Below are positions 22,559-33,833 of a stretch of 64,000 nucleotides of DNA, piece after piece; the first letter of the stretch is position 1; each line of letters starts with the position of its first letter. Made by a program: the position numbers and the translations under genes. The DNA comes from Beta vulgaris subsp. vulgaris. Its lineage: Eukaryota; Streptophyta; Magnoliopsida; Caryophyllales; Amaranthaceae. The notes beneath the pieces are model-generated. The model was not told the DNA's origin. It searched no databases and was given only the letters and a program-made list of their open reading frames with translations. The stretch lies in NCBI RefSeq assembly GCF_026745355.1, contig NC_079202.1, positions 1,404,583-1,468,582 on the forward strand. Reading direction: 5' to 3'.

Positions 22559-23991
22559 TGATGAGTCATATTAATATAGGCATTTCATGATGCATTTAGG
22601 TTGCATTTTAGGATCATTTAGTTGCATTATTAGTCCATAATTGCACATAGTTACTTAAGTTGAGAAGATATTACTCTTGTGTGTGTTTTCGGTGTTTTTG
22701 ATAGTTTTCAGGTATTGAGAACACAATTGGAGTATTATTGGATAAGCTTAAGCATGAGAAGCATCTAGGAAGGAGCTAAGTCAAATGAGAAGTCCAAAGG
22801 GCATCTTCAAGTCGGATTGCAACTCAAACATAGCGGAAACGTATTAAAAGAAGTATTGAAATTGAGTCATGTGCACTCTTTTGATCATAACTTATTATCC
22901 AGAGATCGGAATTCCGTGATTCCAGTGGGGTTGGAAACTAGACTTGAAGAGCTTTCCAACGGTATATTACACGCCCCGATACGACTTCTATTTTGGGAGA
23001 TATGGTCTTTGCAAGTTGACGCTGTTTTGCAGCCCGAAAATCCGCGGCCGCGGATTATTCCGGGTTTCCTAGTCGAATAAGGCTTTATCTTTTGACGAAT
23101 TGGACTCTATTTTTCTAGTTGTTTTAGGAAATAGAAAGGTATAAAGACTCAAGGGAATATTATTATTTCCTATCTTATTTTCTATTTTGTTTTTCCGTCA
23201 TTAATTCATTAAAGATTATTTTCTTTTTCTCTCAATTATTGAAGAACCCTAGTTTTGCTTTTTCTCCATTTACATTGAATTTTCAATAGAAGCTTTGATT
23301 TTTGCAAGATTGGTTCTACAATTGGTATTATTTCTCTTCTCTTCTTATTCCTATTCAATCCTTTAGTATTAATTCATGTTTGCTTATTTATTTATGAATA
23401 TGTTTTCCCCAATTATGATTGAGTAGTCTATTTCTAGGGTTTAGGGGGATCCATGATCAATTAGGAAGGGATGTTTAATTAAAGTATTGATTTTTATTGA
23501 TGCATGTTGATTCCTATTGAATGTTTTTATGTCTATTCAATCCAATTTGGCCAGATTTGATTGTTATAGTGTTGCAATATTAGGTTATGCGCCGAGAGGT
23601 ATAAACTTGATATTAAGGCTAGTTTCAATAGGTAGAATTGGTGTTAATAAATTGCGAGAGCCTGTTAATATCGTTCTATGCTTGATTTAGACTTGAGAGA
23701 GCGAATCAATCTGTTTAACTGCATTATTAATTGTTGATTTTAGTGTTTCATCCCGAAATATTGATCATTGGTGAACCTATGCCCTAGACTTTTTATTATT
23801 GATAATTCTTGATATATTCATAGTTTAGTTTAGTATAATTACTCAAAAACACTCGTTCCTATACTCTAGATTTTACTAACAGTTAGGAAAAGAACACTGT
23901 TTCTCTGTGGATTCGACCCTACTTCCCTGACTACTATTTGTTAGAGGACTTAGGATTACTTTTGATAAGGTGATACGACTTTAGCCTGTCA
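22559..23991 (+). repeat. 3' LTR of Athila-like element
   Basis: 1433 bp, partner of 15630-17059, followed by the AGCGC target duplication. Sequence identity to the 5' LTR is high, which suggests recent insertion once homopolymer indels are set aside. Confidence 0.92.
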
Positions 23992-23996
23992 AGCGC

Positions 23997-26867
23997 ATAT
24001 TTGACTAATTCATTGTAAAGTTTTTGTTTTGAATACGTTTTGAAATAAAGAAGTCGCCAACAAGTTTTTAAAGGAAGATTCATAAATCTAATTGGATTTT
24101 GGGTAACCATATGGACAACTTAGAGACTTATCCAATGTAGATTTCTCCGTCATAACTTCATAATTGATCAATGAAACAAAGATTGAGTTTGGGGTGAGGG
24201 TACGAATATGATCAGGAATCACATTTACCAACATGTGGCCTGTACTCATAGCTTAATATGATTCATGTTCGAGATTTATGCAGGTAAAAAACCACGTAAT
24301 ATGTTTATGCAATCTAAAAAGTAATCTATGTTGATTCATTAATCACGCAAAAGAATAATTTTTGGTGACATGTTATTTAAGCAATCAAATTACTGGAAAC
24401 CTAATCCGATTGTCCAAATTATCTGAATTTAACGTTGGAACATTTATTTAGGTTTTTGATTAACAGGAATAAGCATGTGCGATTATGAAAGCATTAAATC
24501 ATACTAACATGTATATGAACAATAATATAAAAAAATACTCCCTCTGTCCCAAAAAGATCTGAACACTTATTAGGACACGCATTTCAAGGTGACAAAATTG
24601 TAGTTTGGTTATCAAATGTTATTTTATTTAAAAAGTAGTTGTGATAGGAGTTAATGGGGTATATTTTATTAGAGGAGAGATAAAATTGTGTAACTTTTTA
24701 TTGATAAAAGGTAGAGTGTGGACCAAATGAGTGTAAGATAAATAATATATTAATAGTGAGATCATGTAAAAATGAAAGTATTCGAACTAATTTGGGACAA
24801 ACATAACATGATAGCATGCATACTATTATAGGACGAATGGAGTATAAAAAAGAGAGATTTAAAGAAGAATATACAAGAATGAGCTAATTCCTTTAAGATC
24901 TACATCATGCAAATAGATTGTTAGTAAAAAGGAATTAAATTGAAATTGATCCTCAAGATTAATACCTTTGTCACATGGGTCTTATGTAACGATCTGCAGC
25001 AGGAGCAATCTTGAAATCCGAATGTAGCTTAAATGTGTTTGAAGTGTATGATTATGTGTTTGAATGAGTTTTTTTAGTAGAAGAGATCTATGTAAGTATA
25101 TAAAAGTTTATGTCAAAGTGTGTCGAAGTATATTCTTAATTGTATGAAAGTGTGTGAAGTCGTATCAAGTCGAATATAGAAGTATAAAAAACGTTCGTCG
25201 AAACATCAACTGTTTAACGAAAATCAACCCGAAAAACACGCAGGCAGATTAGACGAGCCCATGCCTCTGGTGCACAAAGTCTGCGCTCCGAGCACGGGCC
25301 AGTGTCCAACGCATGTCTCGTACGTTAGCGAGAGCTTCAACGCATTCCCTCGCTTTGTAAACTACCTCTGTGTTACATCAATGCATCCTGGTGCGCTTGA
25401 CGCAACGCACACAATTCTCGTTCGTCTTAAAGATAACTTTTTATACTTTTGAATCCGGAATAAGCTATTTAGGAATAAAAATCTGATTTTCGAAATATCT
25501 TTTAGAAAAATCAAATAATTATTGAGAATAATTAATATTTATTAAAAGTACAATTAATTATAGGAAAAATTAATGGAGTTCATGAGGTATTTTGAGTGCA
25601 TGCTTTTTAAATGGGCTTTGGAAAATGGGCTTGAAAATGCAATTAATTATCACGAATAGTTAATTGGGCTTTTAAAAACTGGGTTCAGAAATTGTTTCAA
25701 ACTAATGGATTTTGTATTCTTAAAACGTTTTTGGGCTTAGCTCGTTTCATTGCTCTTTCTTTTGTATCGGACCAATTAGGACGACAATATTTACTGATCA
25801 TTGGTTACTCAATATAGAGACACGATTTTGTATCTATAATAATTAAGAACGGTGATGTCAAAAAAATAAATATAACTAACAACGGTATATTTTTCTATGG
25901 AACTTAGGGGTATTCTTCTAAGTAAATTTACCAAGTAATTAACCTCATCATTTAGTGTAATAACAATGTTGCAGTGCTCTTTAGGGAGTGTTTGTATGGT
26001 CAGAGTCTTCATGTATATTTCTATGTATTATGCCTAATTGCCGACCAAGCAATGCATGCAGCATGCAGTCTTAAATAATAAGTGTCTTTTTCAACTCAAA
26101 TTATTTGAAGATATTAAGGTGAGACTGTGAGAGTTCTCATTTTCAGTGGCTTACTGGCTTTTCCATGCATTTGACAATCTTCTGCGCCCTCGTTTGCCAT
26201 AATTATTGTGCAGATGCAGCAGTAGTTAGTCTGTCTATGTATGTGATTAAGAAAAACAACAGTTAATACTGATCAGATGCTTGGTTAATGCTAGCAAAAT
26301 TGTTTACTTACTAAACATTAAACAACATTATCTCAAGTTCTAATCATGTTTATACGAGTAATACACTTATAATTTAACAGTGCCGAATCAATTATGTGCC
26401 CTATTGTTGAATCAACATATTAGATATAGAAGTCAATGAAGTAGCATATAATTTAATTAAACTCTAATAACAATCATAATTAATATCCAATAAATAATTA
26501 CACTAGTAAAGATATCTTAAGATAATGCTGTATTTGTGAGAAGATGAGTTTAACTAAGAACAAAAATAGTCATTTTCAAGATTTGTTTTAAGATTATATT
26601 TCTAGCTAACAACCTAACTATGGAGCTCGCCATGGACATTCTATTCCAATTTACTCTGCTCTAACCAACTAATCAGTGGTTAGCTCTTGAAAATTTCGCC
26701 ATGGACATTATATTGTATTACGTGTTTTGAATTAATGTGTCATGCATACATTTAAGATATCCCTATTTTAAGGGAACAAATACTGTTTTTGGCATGGGTA
26801 ATTCCTTAAAAGTTACAACGCCAAAATGATATAGTCCCAAATTCACGAAAGTTCCAAGCACTCCAAC
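23997..26867. other. Gene-free stretch with one MITE
   Basis: AT-rich sequence. 25140-25440 is more GC-rich and holds repeat-like text (CGTTCGTCGAAAC, GACGAGCCCATGCC) with a 63-codon open frame that matches nothing I know. Apart from the MITE at 24538-24842, I see no supported feature. Confidence 0.45.
24538..24842. mobile_element. MITE with TA duplication (305 bp), a different subfamily
   Basis: Starts CTCCCTCTGTCCCAAAAAGA and ends with imperfect inverted TATAGGACGAATGGAG, with TA on both sides. The interior (GAACACTTATTAGGACACG) differs from the common family here. Confidence 0.6.
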
Positions 26868-26943
26868 TAGGGATATTAATGGGTCGGGTGTGGATCGAGT
26901 CCAATTGGACACAGACCAAGATTCGTTTATTTTTTACAGACCC

Positions 26944-27132
26944 TGAAAGAAGGTAATTCCTTGATTTGAAATATGTTACATCCTAAGATATATACTAGCC
27001 AAAGATACTATAGATTACAACAAGTAATTAGGCTATAAAAGAGGCTATAAACTAGGAAAGAAGTTACACCAAAATATCTACAGAATATACAATGTATTAT
27101 GAAAATCTGGAAGATTTTCATACTATCTAACA
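26944..27132 (-). repeat. 3' LTR of the young copia (minus strand)
   Basis: 189 bp, apparently identical to 31619-31807. The RT/RNase H frame stops inside it: its stop codon (complement of 27127-27129) uses bases 4-6 of this LTR. Confidence 0.95.
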
Positions 27133-30100
27133 CACCCCCGCAGTCGAAACGGGAGGAGGACGAACGCTGAGACTGTCACGAAAGTCTTCAAACAGAATCA
27201 ATGGAAGACCTTTAGTAAAGATATCAGCAATCTGATAGCGGGAGGGGACATGTAACACACGAACTTCGCCCCGGGCGACCTTCTCGCGCACAAAATGAAT
27301 ATCCATTTCTATATGCTTAGTACGCTGATGTTGAACCGGATTGCCAGCCAAGTAAATAGCACTGACATTGTCACAATACACTAATGTAGCTTTCTGAATC
27401 GGACAATGGAGCTCAAGGAGGAGGTTGCGCAACCAACATGACTCAGAGACAACATTTGCAACACCTCTATATTCGGATTCAGCACTGGAGCGGGACAAAG
27501 TGGTTTGTCGTTTGGACGACCAGGAGAGCAAGTTATCACCAAGAAATACACAATACCCAGAAGTGGAGCGACGAGTGTCAGGACACCCACCCCAATCAGC
27601 ATCAGTATAGGAAATGAGAGTAGTGAAAGAGGAAGGATACAAGTGGAGCCCATAATCCAAGGTACCCTTGACATACCGAACAATGCGCTTGAGAGCGCTC
27701 ATGTGTTCCTCCATAGGCTGATGCATAAAAAGACAGATCTGCTGGACTGCATAGGAGATGTCAGGTCTAGAAAAAGTGAGATACTGCAAAGCCCCAGCAA
27801 GACTCCTGTATAAAGAGGGATCACTACAAGCCACCGTAGACTGAGCACTAAGTTTCGGTTTAGTATCAACAGGAGTAGAAGAGGGCTTACAAGCAGACAT
27901 GCCTGCTCGTTCAATAATTTCTTCTGCATACTTACGTTGAGAAAGAAAGAGACCACCTGCATGTCTAGACACAGCAATACCCAAAAAATAGCTTAATAAA
28001 CCCAAATCTTTCATAGCAAACTCAGAGCCAAGAAGAGTAATAATCGACTGACGGAGGGTAGTCGAAGAAGCAGTCAGAATGATGTCATCCACATATAATA
28101 ATAGATAGGCCATATCTGCACCCTTGCGGTAGATGAACAAAGATTGATCAGATTTGCTATTAACAAAACCAATTTTAGTGACAAAATCTGCAAAGCGGCG
28201 ATACCATGCGCGAGGCGCCTGTTTCAGACCATAGAGAGACTTTTTCAACAAACAAACATGATCAGGATAGACAGGATCCCGATACCCAACAGGCTGGTGC
28301 ATGTAAACGGTCTCATGTAACTCACCATGTAAAAAAGCATTCTTTACATCAAGCTGATGCAAAGGCCATCCCTTGGACAGAGCCAAACTAAGCACAGTGC
28401 GGATGGTAGCTGGTTTCACCACAGGACTGAAAGTCTCTCCACAATCAATGCCAACACGCTGAGTTTTCCCATCACCTACAAGACGAGCCTTATACCGCTC
28501 AAAGGAACCATCAGATTTTTCTTTATGAGCAAAAATCCACATAGATCGAATAATATTAGCATGTGTAGGACGAGGAACTAATTCCCAAGTCTTATTTTTA
28601 ATTAGAGCATGATATTCATCATCCATAGCCTGTTTCCAATTCGGGTCACGAAGGGCCAACACAGGGTTACGGGGAAGAGGGGATCGATCAACATGGGTCA
28701 CAAGAGAAAAAATCTTTTTGTGTTTATAGATACCATTTTGACTTCGGGTGACAGGCCTAGGCATGGGCTGAGAGGCATTCGGGTGAGGGGGAGATGTGGG
28801 CCGAGGAGCTGTAGTGCTCGAAGGAGAAAGGGAGAGAGTGGGAGAGGTGCCAGCCACGCGGCTGGGCTGCGGCACAGATGGGCCAGGCCCAGGCGAAGGG
28901 AGATGGGGCTGGACAGGAGGCTCAGTCGAGAGAGAGGGGGGTCTGGGAACATTGCGGAGTGGGGAGGGAGGCCCAGACGGGCGTGATGAAGGCCCAGACG
29001 GACGTGAGGTCGAGCTGGCCGGGCTGCTCAAGAGACCGAGAAAGATGTGAATTTTGGGCCGGTGGAGATGGAGAATCTAAGGAGTCAAGGTGATCCAAGA
29101 ATTTGTAATAAGAGGAGGAAGGAGTGTGTAGTGAGGAAAATGGAAAGGATTTTTCATCAAATACAACATGCCGACAAGTGATGATTTTATGTGAGGAAAG
29201 ATCATAGCACTTATACCCCCTATGATTAGTAGGAAAACCCAAAAATACACATGGAGTTGAGCGGGCTTGTAATTTGTGGATAGTGGTGGAGGGAAAAAGG
29301 GGATAGCAAAGACATCCAAACACACGGATATGAGAATAAGATGGTTGTTTGTGATAAAGAATTTGAAGGGGGGACTCAAAAGCGAGTGTTTTTGTGGGAA
29401 GAATATTGAGAAGGTATGTGGCCATTTGTAAGGCATGATGCCAAAAAGTAGAGGGAAGGGAAGCATGAGCCATAAGTGTGCGTACCATATTATTGATAGT
29501 ACGGATTTTTCGTTCTGCTTTACCATTTTGAGACGAAGTGTATGGACAAGAAAGACGAAAAGAAAGGCCATGAGATTTACAAAAGTCCCAAAAAGGAGCA
29601 TTATCAAATTCCCTCCCATTATCACATTGAACATTTTTAATCTCCCGTTCAAATTGTGTGCGGATATAAGTGCAAAAATTAAGAAATGTAGCATAAACTT
29701 GGGATTTCTTAGCTAGAGGAAAAGTCCAGACATATTTTGTAAAATCATCCAACACAACAAGATAGTAACGATGGCCACTAGCACTTAACACAGGAGAAGT
29801 CCAAATATCACAATGAACAATATCAAATGGCATGGAAGTCGTAGTAGTAGACAAATTAAAAGGCAATTTAACATGTTTCCCAAGAGGACAAGAGTTGCAA
29901 AAATCAGACATGCTACTTTTATTACACTCAATAAAATTATTCTGCCTAAGAGAGTCCATAACAGGTGAGCCAGGATGACCCAACCGAGCATGCCAAATAG
30001 AAGGAGCAAGGGCAGCAAAAGTAGATGGAATGGATGTGGTAACAGGATAAAGTGCCCCTTGACTCTCACACCTCATGAGTGGTCTCCCCGTCAGAAAATC

Positions 30101-31528
30101 CTTCACAGAAAACCCAAAAGGATCAAATTCAACAGAAACAGAATTATCAGTAGTAAACTTGCGAACAGATACCAAGTTTTTAATGATTTTAGGTGCATGA
30201 AGGACGTTTTTGAGGGATAAAGGGGGGTTAGACAAGGGCAAATGTGTGTCTCCATAACCACGAATTGGAATACTATGACCATTTCCGACAATAATACCAT
30301 TAGAAGTGCTCAAATTAAAATAAGAATTAAGAGTACCTTGGGAAGAAGTCATATGAGAAGTGGCTCCCGTATCCATATACCAATTTGAATCCGGCGGAGT
30401 AAGTTGTAAAGTGTGCATTGCGGCCTCAATATCCGTGGGAGCAGGAGGAACCTCAGCCGAATAAGCTTGCTGCCGTGGCCCTGAACCAAGAACCCCGGGC
30501 CCACTCCCCTGCGAACCTTGCTGCTGTCTGGGCTGCCAGGTGGGCCGCGTCCAGCCCTGGGTAGGAAACGGGCAGGGAGGATAAGCCCAAGGAGGATAGG
30601 CCCATCCTCCCCACGACCCTGCTGGAGCACGCGGTCCATAGTATTGCGGCTGGGCAGAGACATTCGGACCACCCCCTGGACGACCACTACCGCCGGAAGA
30701 ATTCCGGCCACCACCACCGGAGTTATTCCGGCCACCGGTACCCCCGCCAGAAAAATTCCGGCCACCAGAATTTTTATTTTTCGAATTATTTTTATTTTTG
30801 TGTTTGCCACCATTATTCATACGATTATGAGGGGGTTGAGAATTAGGTGATGAATCAGAAACAACCATAGCAGACGAATCAGAGGTTACCTTTTTGGCCA
30901 AGCCGGCTTCTTCAAGAACAAGCATGGAACGGGCTTGATAAAACTGAGGAAGAGGATCACTCTGACGAAGTAACGTACCAATTCCATTGTACGCTTCTGT
31001 GAGACCCGCAACCATTTGAAGAACAAGGCGATTGTTAGTAACAGGAGCACCAACATTCTTGAGTTGGTCGGCCAACATTTTCAGACGTTGGCAATATGCC
31101 GAAGCATTAGGGAAATCCTCCATAGCCGTATTGGAGAATTCTTGTTCCAAAGTAACAGCACGGGAAGACTTGTTGTCTTGGAAGATATCCCGAAGCCGTT
31201 CCCACGCCTGTTGAGCCGACAAATCAGGCTCAAGAATGGTATTAAGAAGATCATCAGAAATAGTGGAGTAAATCCATTTTAATACCGTGGCGTCAATGGT
31301 TAGCCATTCCTCCTTGGCAGCATCAGTAGAAGGAGGGATGGTTTTTGACGTGGGAATAATATGTTCAATGACTCTATGAGAACGTGCGTGAATTTTAAAA
31401 AGCTCCGCCCATGTAGCATACTGCACGTTTTCCATGTCAAGAACAATGGGTAGATTGTTTTTAATATTAGAGGAGGCAAGAGAATGAAGAGGAGAAGAAG
31501 AGGAAGAGGTTGAAGAATTTTCGGTCAT
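27127..31528 (-). pseudogene. Copia gag-pol polyprotein with one frameshift
   Basis: First frame (31528 to 28922, 868 aa if unbroken): a UBN2-type gag at about residues 20-210; a Gly/Asn-rich linker; the protease site DTGATSH near 385; a GAG-pre-integrase HHCC region (HARLGH, then CNSCPLGK); and an integrase core with Asp in VHCDIW, Asp in CDNGREF and Glu in GKAERKIR. Second frame (about 29031 to 27127): RT with LLLYVDD, and RNase H with TDADW, SSAESEY and CDN, ending in VCTAGVC-like residues before the stop. The frames overlap at 28922-29031 in a Pro/Ser-rich spacer, so a single indel lies there. It could be a true mutation, a sequence error, or (less likely) programmed. No classical CCHC knuckle is seen in gag. 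Confidence 0.93.
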
Positions 31529-31605
31529 GGTGGCCGACGGGACAGAAGTGTCCGGCGAGGAAGAAGTGGGCGGATGACTAGGGCAGCGGAAGAATAATTT
31601 CCCTA

Positions 31606-31618
31606 GAATCTGATACCA
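31606..31618 (-). other. Primer binding site of the young copia
   Basis: TGGTATCAGATTC on the minus strand, directly after the 5' LTR. It is complementary to the 3' end of initiator tRNA-Met, the usual copia primer. Confidence 0.85.
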
Positions 31619-31807
31619 TGAAAGAAGGTAATTCCTTGATTTGAAATATGTTACATCCTAAGATATATACTAGCCAAAGATACTATAGATTACAACAAGT
31701 AATTAGGCTATAAAAGAGGCTATAAACTAGGAAAGAAGTTACACCAAAATATCTACAGAATATACAATGTATTATGAAAATCTGGAAGATTTTCATACTA
31801 TCTAACA
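31619..31807 (-). repeat. 5' LTR of the young copia (minus strand)
   Basis: 189 bp with TG..CA ends, followed by the GACCC duplication. Very short for a copia LTR. It contains GGCTATAAAAGAGGC on the plus strand and AT-rich promoter-like segments. Confidence 0.95.
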
Positions 31808-32318
31808 GACCCAGCAGACTCGTTATGTCTAGATTTTTCAGATCCAGATCCGCTGGGCCTAGCAGTTGCATGGGTCCTAACAGGGTCGTTCTTAGTTTTT
31901 AGTTTTCATCACATTTTTTAATCTATGTAATTAAATTTTTTCACCCTAATATATATAGGTTCTGAATCCATTAAGTAAAGCATTATCTAAACAAAATATT
32001 AAAAAAATAACTCATAAAATCTTAAAATGCTACAACTTAAAAAGTTACAGGTTTTAGATGGAGTCACAACACTAACAAGCTCACAAAATCAGAACACATA
32101 AAATGTTAGAGTTTAGATAAATTTTCTTTTAATATGGGTCTACGGGTCGAGTTTGTACTGAGTCTGGCTCTGCATCTGGCATATGTGGTCTCGAACTCAG
32201 ACCTAACCCATGCTCTTCGGGACCCAGACTCGACCCGGACCCATTGGGTCTAAAAAGTCTGGACCCGAGCCTTTATAAATGGGTCGAGTCTAAGATCCAG
32301 CATTGCCATCTCTATCTA

Positions 32319-33833
32319 ACTCCAATCTAAAACAAGAAGTATTAATTTGGATACTCCAGTCGAGCTTCCATCAAATCATCTCAGGTTTCACGTTACGTTG
32401 GTCAATGTATCTTTTACTTGGGTTCCATTTTGTCGAAGTAGGTAGTGTCAAATTCGGTTGAGTCATTCACTTCATCCTTTTAAGTTTATATTGTACTTGT
32501 TTTGTAGGAACAAAGGCTCTGATTTGAACAAACTTGTTTGAGTAGTCATGTTGTTATGGGCCTTATGGCGTGAACTAACACAACCTTAAATTTGAATTCG
32601 CCATGTTACATACACATGACAGTTTTGTAGAATCAAACTCCATGGATATACAACCTCTACCTCTTTAGCGTAGTATAAAGAGAAACATTTAAAACACTTA
32701 TGAATATTCCCCAAGAAGAACTTAGAGAGATACTTTTTCTAGTTTTTAATAGGATGTAACATTTTGACTTAATTACACGTTTGTCAACACGTAACTTTGA
32801 ACATCAATATATTTGATAATTATACATTAAGATAAATCCAACATCTTATATACTAGTAAAATAAATCGATCAAAATCGATACATGGATAGTGCAACGGGC
32901 AAGATGTTGTAACCGTCAAAAGACACGCGAAGTATGTGTTTACGCAATTCTTGCATAGATGAAATTTTTTCATTTATATGTGAATCTGGAGAGAAGAATT
33001 GCAGTTTATAAAGGCTAAACCATAGCCCAAAATAAAAGGTAATCCCTCAATTAAAAGGTGATGGAAAAATTAATAGAGGGGAAAATCAGGGAGATAAAAT
33101 CTTTAATAGACAAAAAATTGACGAGGATAAAACAGTTTTTGATATTGTGATTATTTTTGTAACAGCCCGCACTTCCTAGCTGCTAGCTAACCACACTTAA
33201 CATTCATAAACCTCAATTATCATTTAATAAACCTCGATTACATGTATTCGTCGCGGAAACAAAACCTATATAAACGATCCTGGACCTTTGGGTCAAGGCC
33301 CACATTACAATAGCCTCAAAACCAAATAAAACCAAATATCACAAGAATACTTTCAAATAAAACATCTAATTATAACCTTAACCCACAATTTTACAACATA
33401 AATGTCCTCTTCTTGGTCGTTACATATTCAAAAAATCTCGACATACACCACACCTGCAAAATCACTAATAATGAACTCTGCCCCCACCAGGACAGGTTCC
33501 AAGAACAAAATCAGAAAAACTGAGTACACACGTTCCAACCATAAATTCATTTTCATAGCTTAAAACATATAGATGTAATTTACCATTTCTCCTTAAATAG
33601 GTAAACTCACAATATACAAGTAACGCATATTAAGATAATAACATATACTCTTCAGGATACGAAATAAACACGCTCGAAATAATTTTTACAACATTTCAAA
33701 ATGCATGCTAAACCAGATAATACCTTATAAATATTCTAAAAATAGAATATAAATGTAAGTCTATCTTGAATGTAATTTTAGTTCACTTATAATCATTCAT
33801 AGACACTTTCTTATCTTTTAGCTATATCATATA
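32319..33833. other. Gene-free; possible LTR start at 33158
   Basis: AT-rich repeats. From 33158 (TGTAACAGCCCGCACTTCC) the text resembles the start of a Ty3/gypsy LTR of the kind beginning TGTAACA, with TATATAAA near 33269. No matching end or partner was found, and a MITE interrupts it at 33834. It may continue at 34965-35560. Kept as a hint only. Confidence 0.3.

Larger units (their letters stand above)
15630..23991 (+). mobile_element. Non-autonomous Athila-like Ty3/gypsy element (gag-protease only)
   Basis: Two direct LTRs of about 1.43 kb (15630-17059 and 22559-23991) begin TGATGAGTCATATTAATATA and end GCCTGTCA. They are flanked by the 5-bp duplication AGCGC (15625-15629 and 23992-23996). 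A primer binding site complementary to tRNA-Asp follows the left LTR and a G-rich polypurine tract precedes the right LTR. The internal 5.5 kb holds a broken gag-protease region (17199-19744), then about 2.8 kb with no RT, RNase H, integrase or envelope. It fits the class of large LTR elements keeping only gag (TR-GAG type), which would need enzymes from a relative. The Athila lineage is inferred from gag, the primer site and LTR size. Confidence 0.9.
26944..31807 (-). mobile_element. Young Ty1/copia element, almost intact
   Basis: Two 189-bp LTRs (26944-27132 and 31619-31807) that I read as identical, with TG..CA ends and the duplication GACCC on both sides (26939-26943 and 31808-31812). On the minus strand the initiator-tRNA-Met type primer site (TGGTATCAGATTC) directly follows the 5' LTR, and a G-rich tract (GCGGGGGTG) directly precedes the 3' LTR. 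The gag-pol region runs 31528 to 27127 in two overlapping frames. Identical LTRs imply very recent insertion; one frameshift between integrase and RT is the only obvious lesion. Confidence 0.95.
26868..32318. mobile_element. hAT-like GGGTC-rich element split by a copia insertion
   Basis: The left end TAGGGATATTAATGGGTCGG (26868) and right end ATGGGTCGAGTC..GCCATCTCTATCTA (to 32318) form imperfect inverted repeats with the GGGTC/GACCC-rich subterminal texture of 9385-10104. A likely 8-bp target duplication is ACTCCAAC/ACTCCAAT (26860-26867 and 32319-32326, 7 of 8 match). Removing the copia element and its 5-bp duplication leaves about 0.58 kb. No transposase. Confidence 0.55.

Noticed and set aside
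25261..25452. 63-codon frame in a GC-richer patch
   Set aside because: No start context, partner exon or known motif; the surroundings are repeat-like.
28609..29093. Plus-strand frames antisense to the copia polyprotein
   Set aside because: They are shadows of the minus-strand Pro/Ser-rich spacer and RT, with no independent support.
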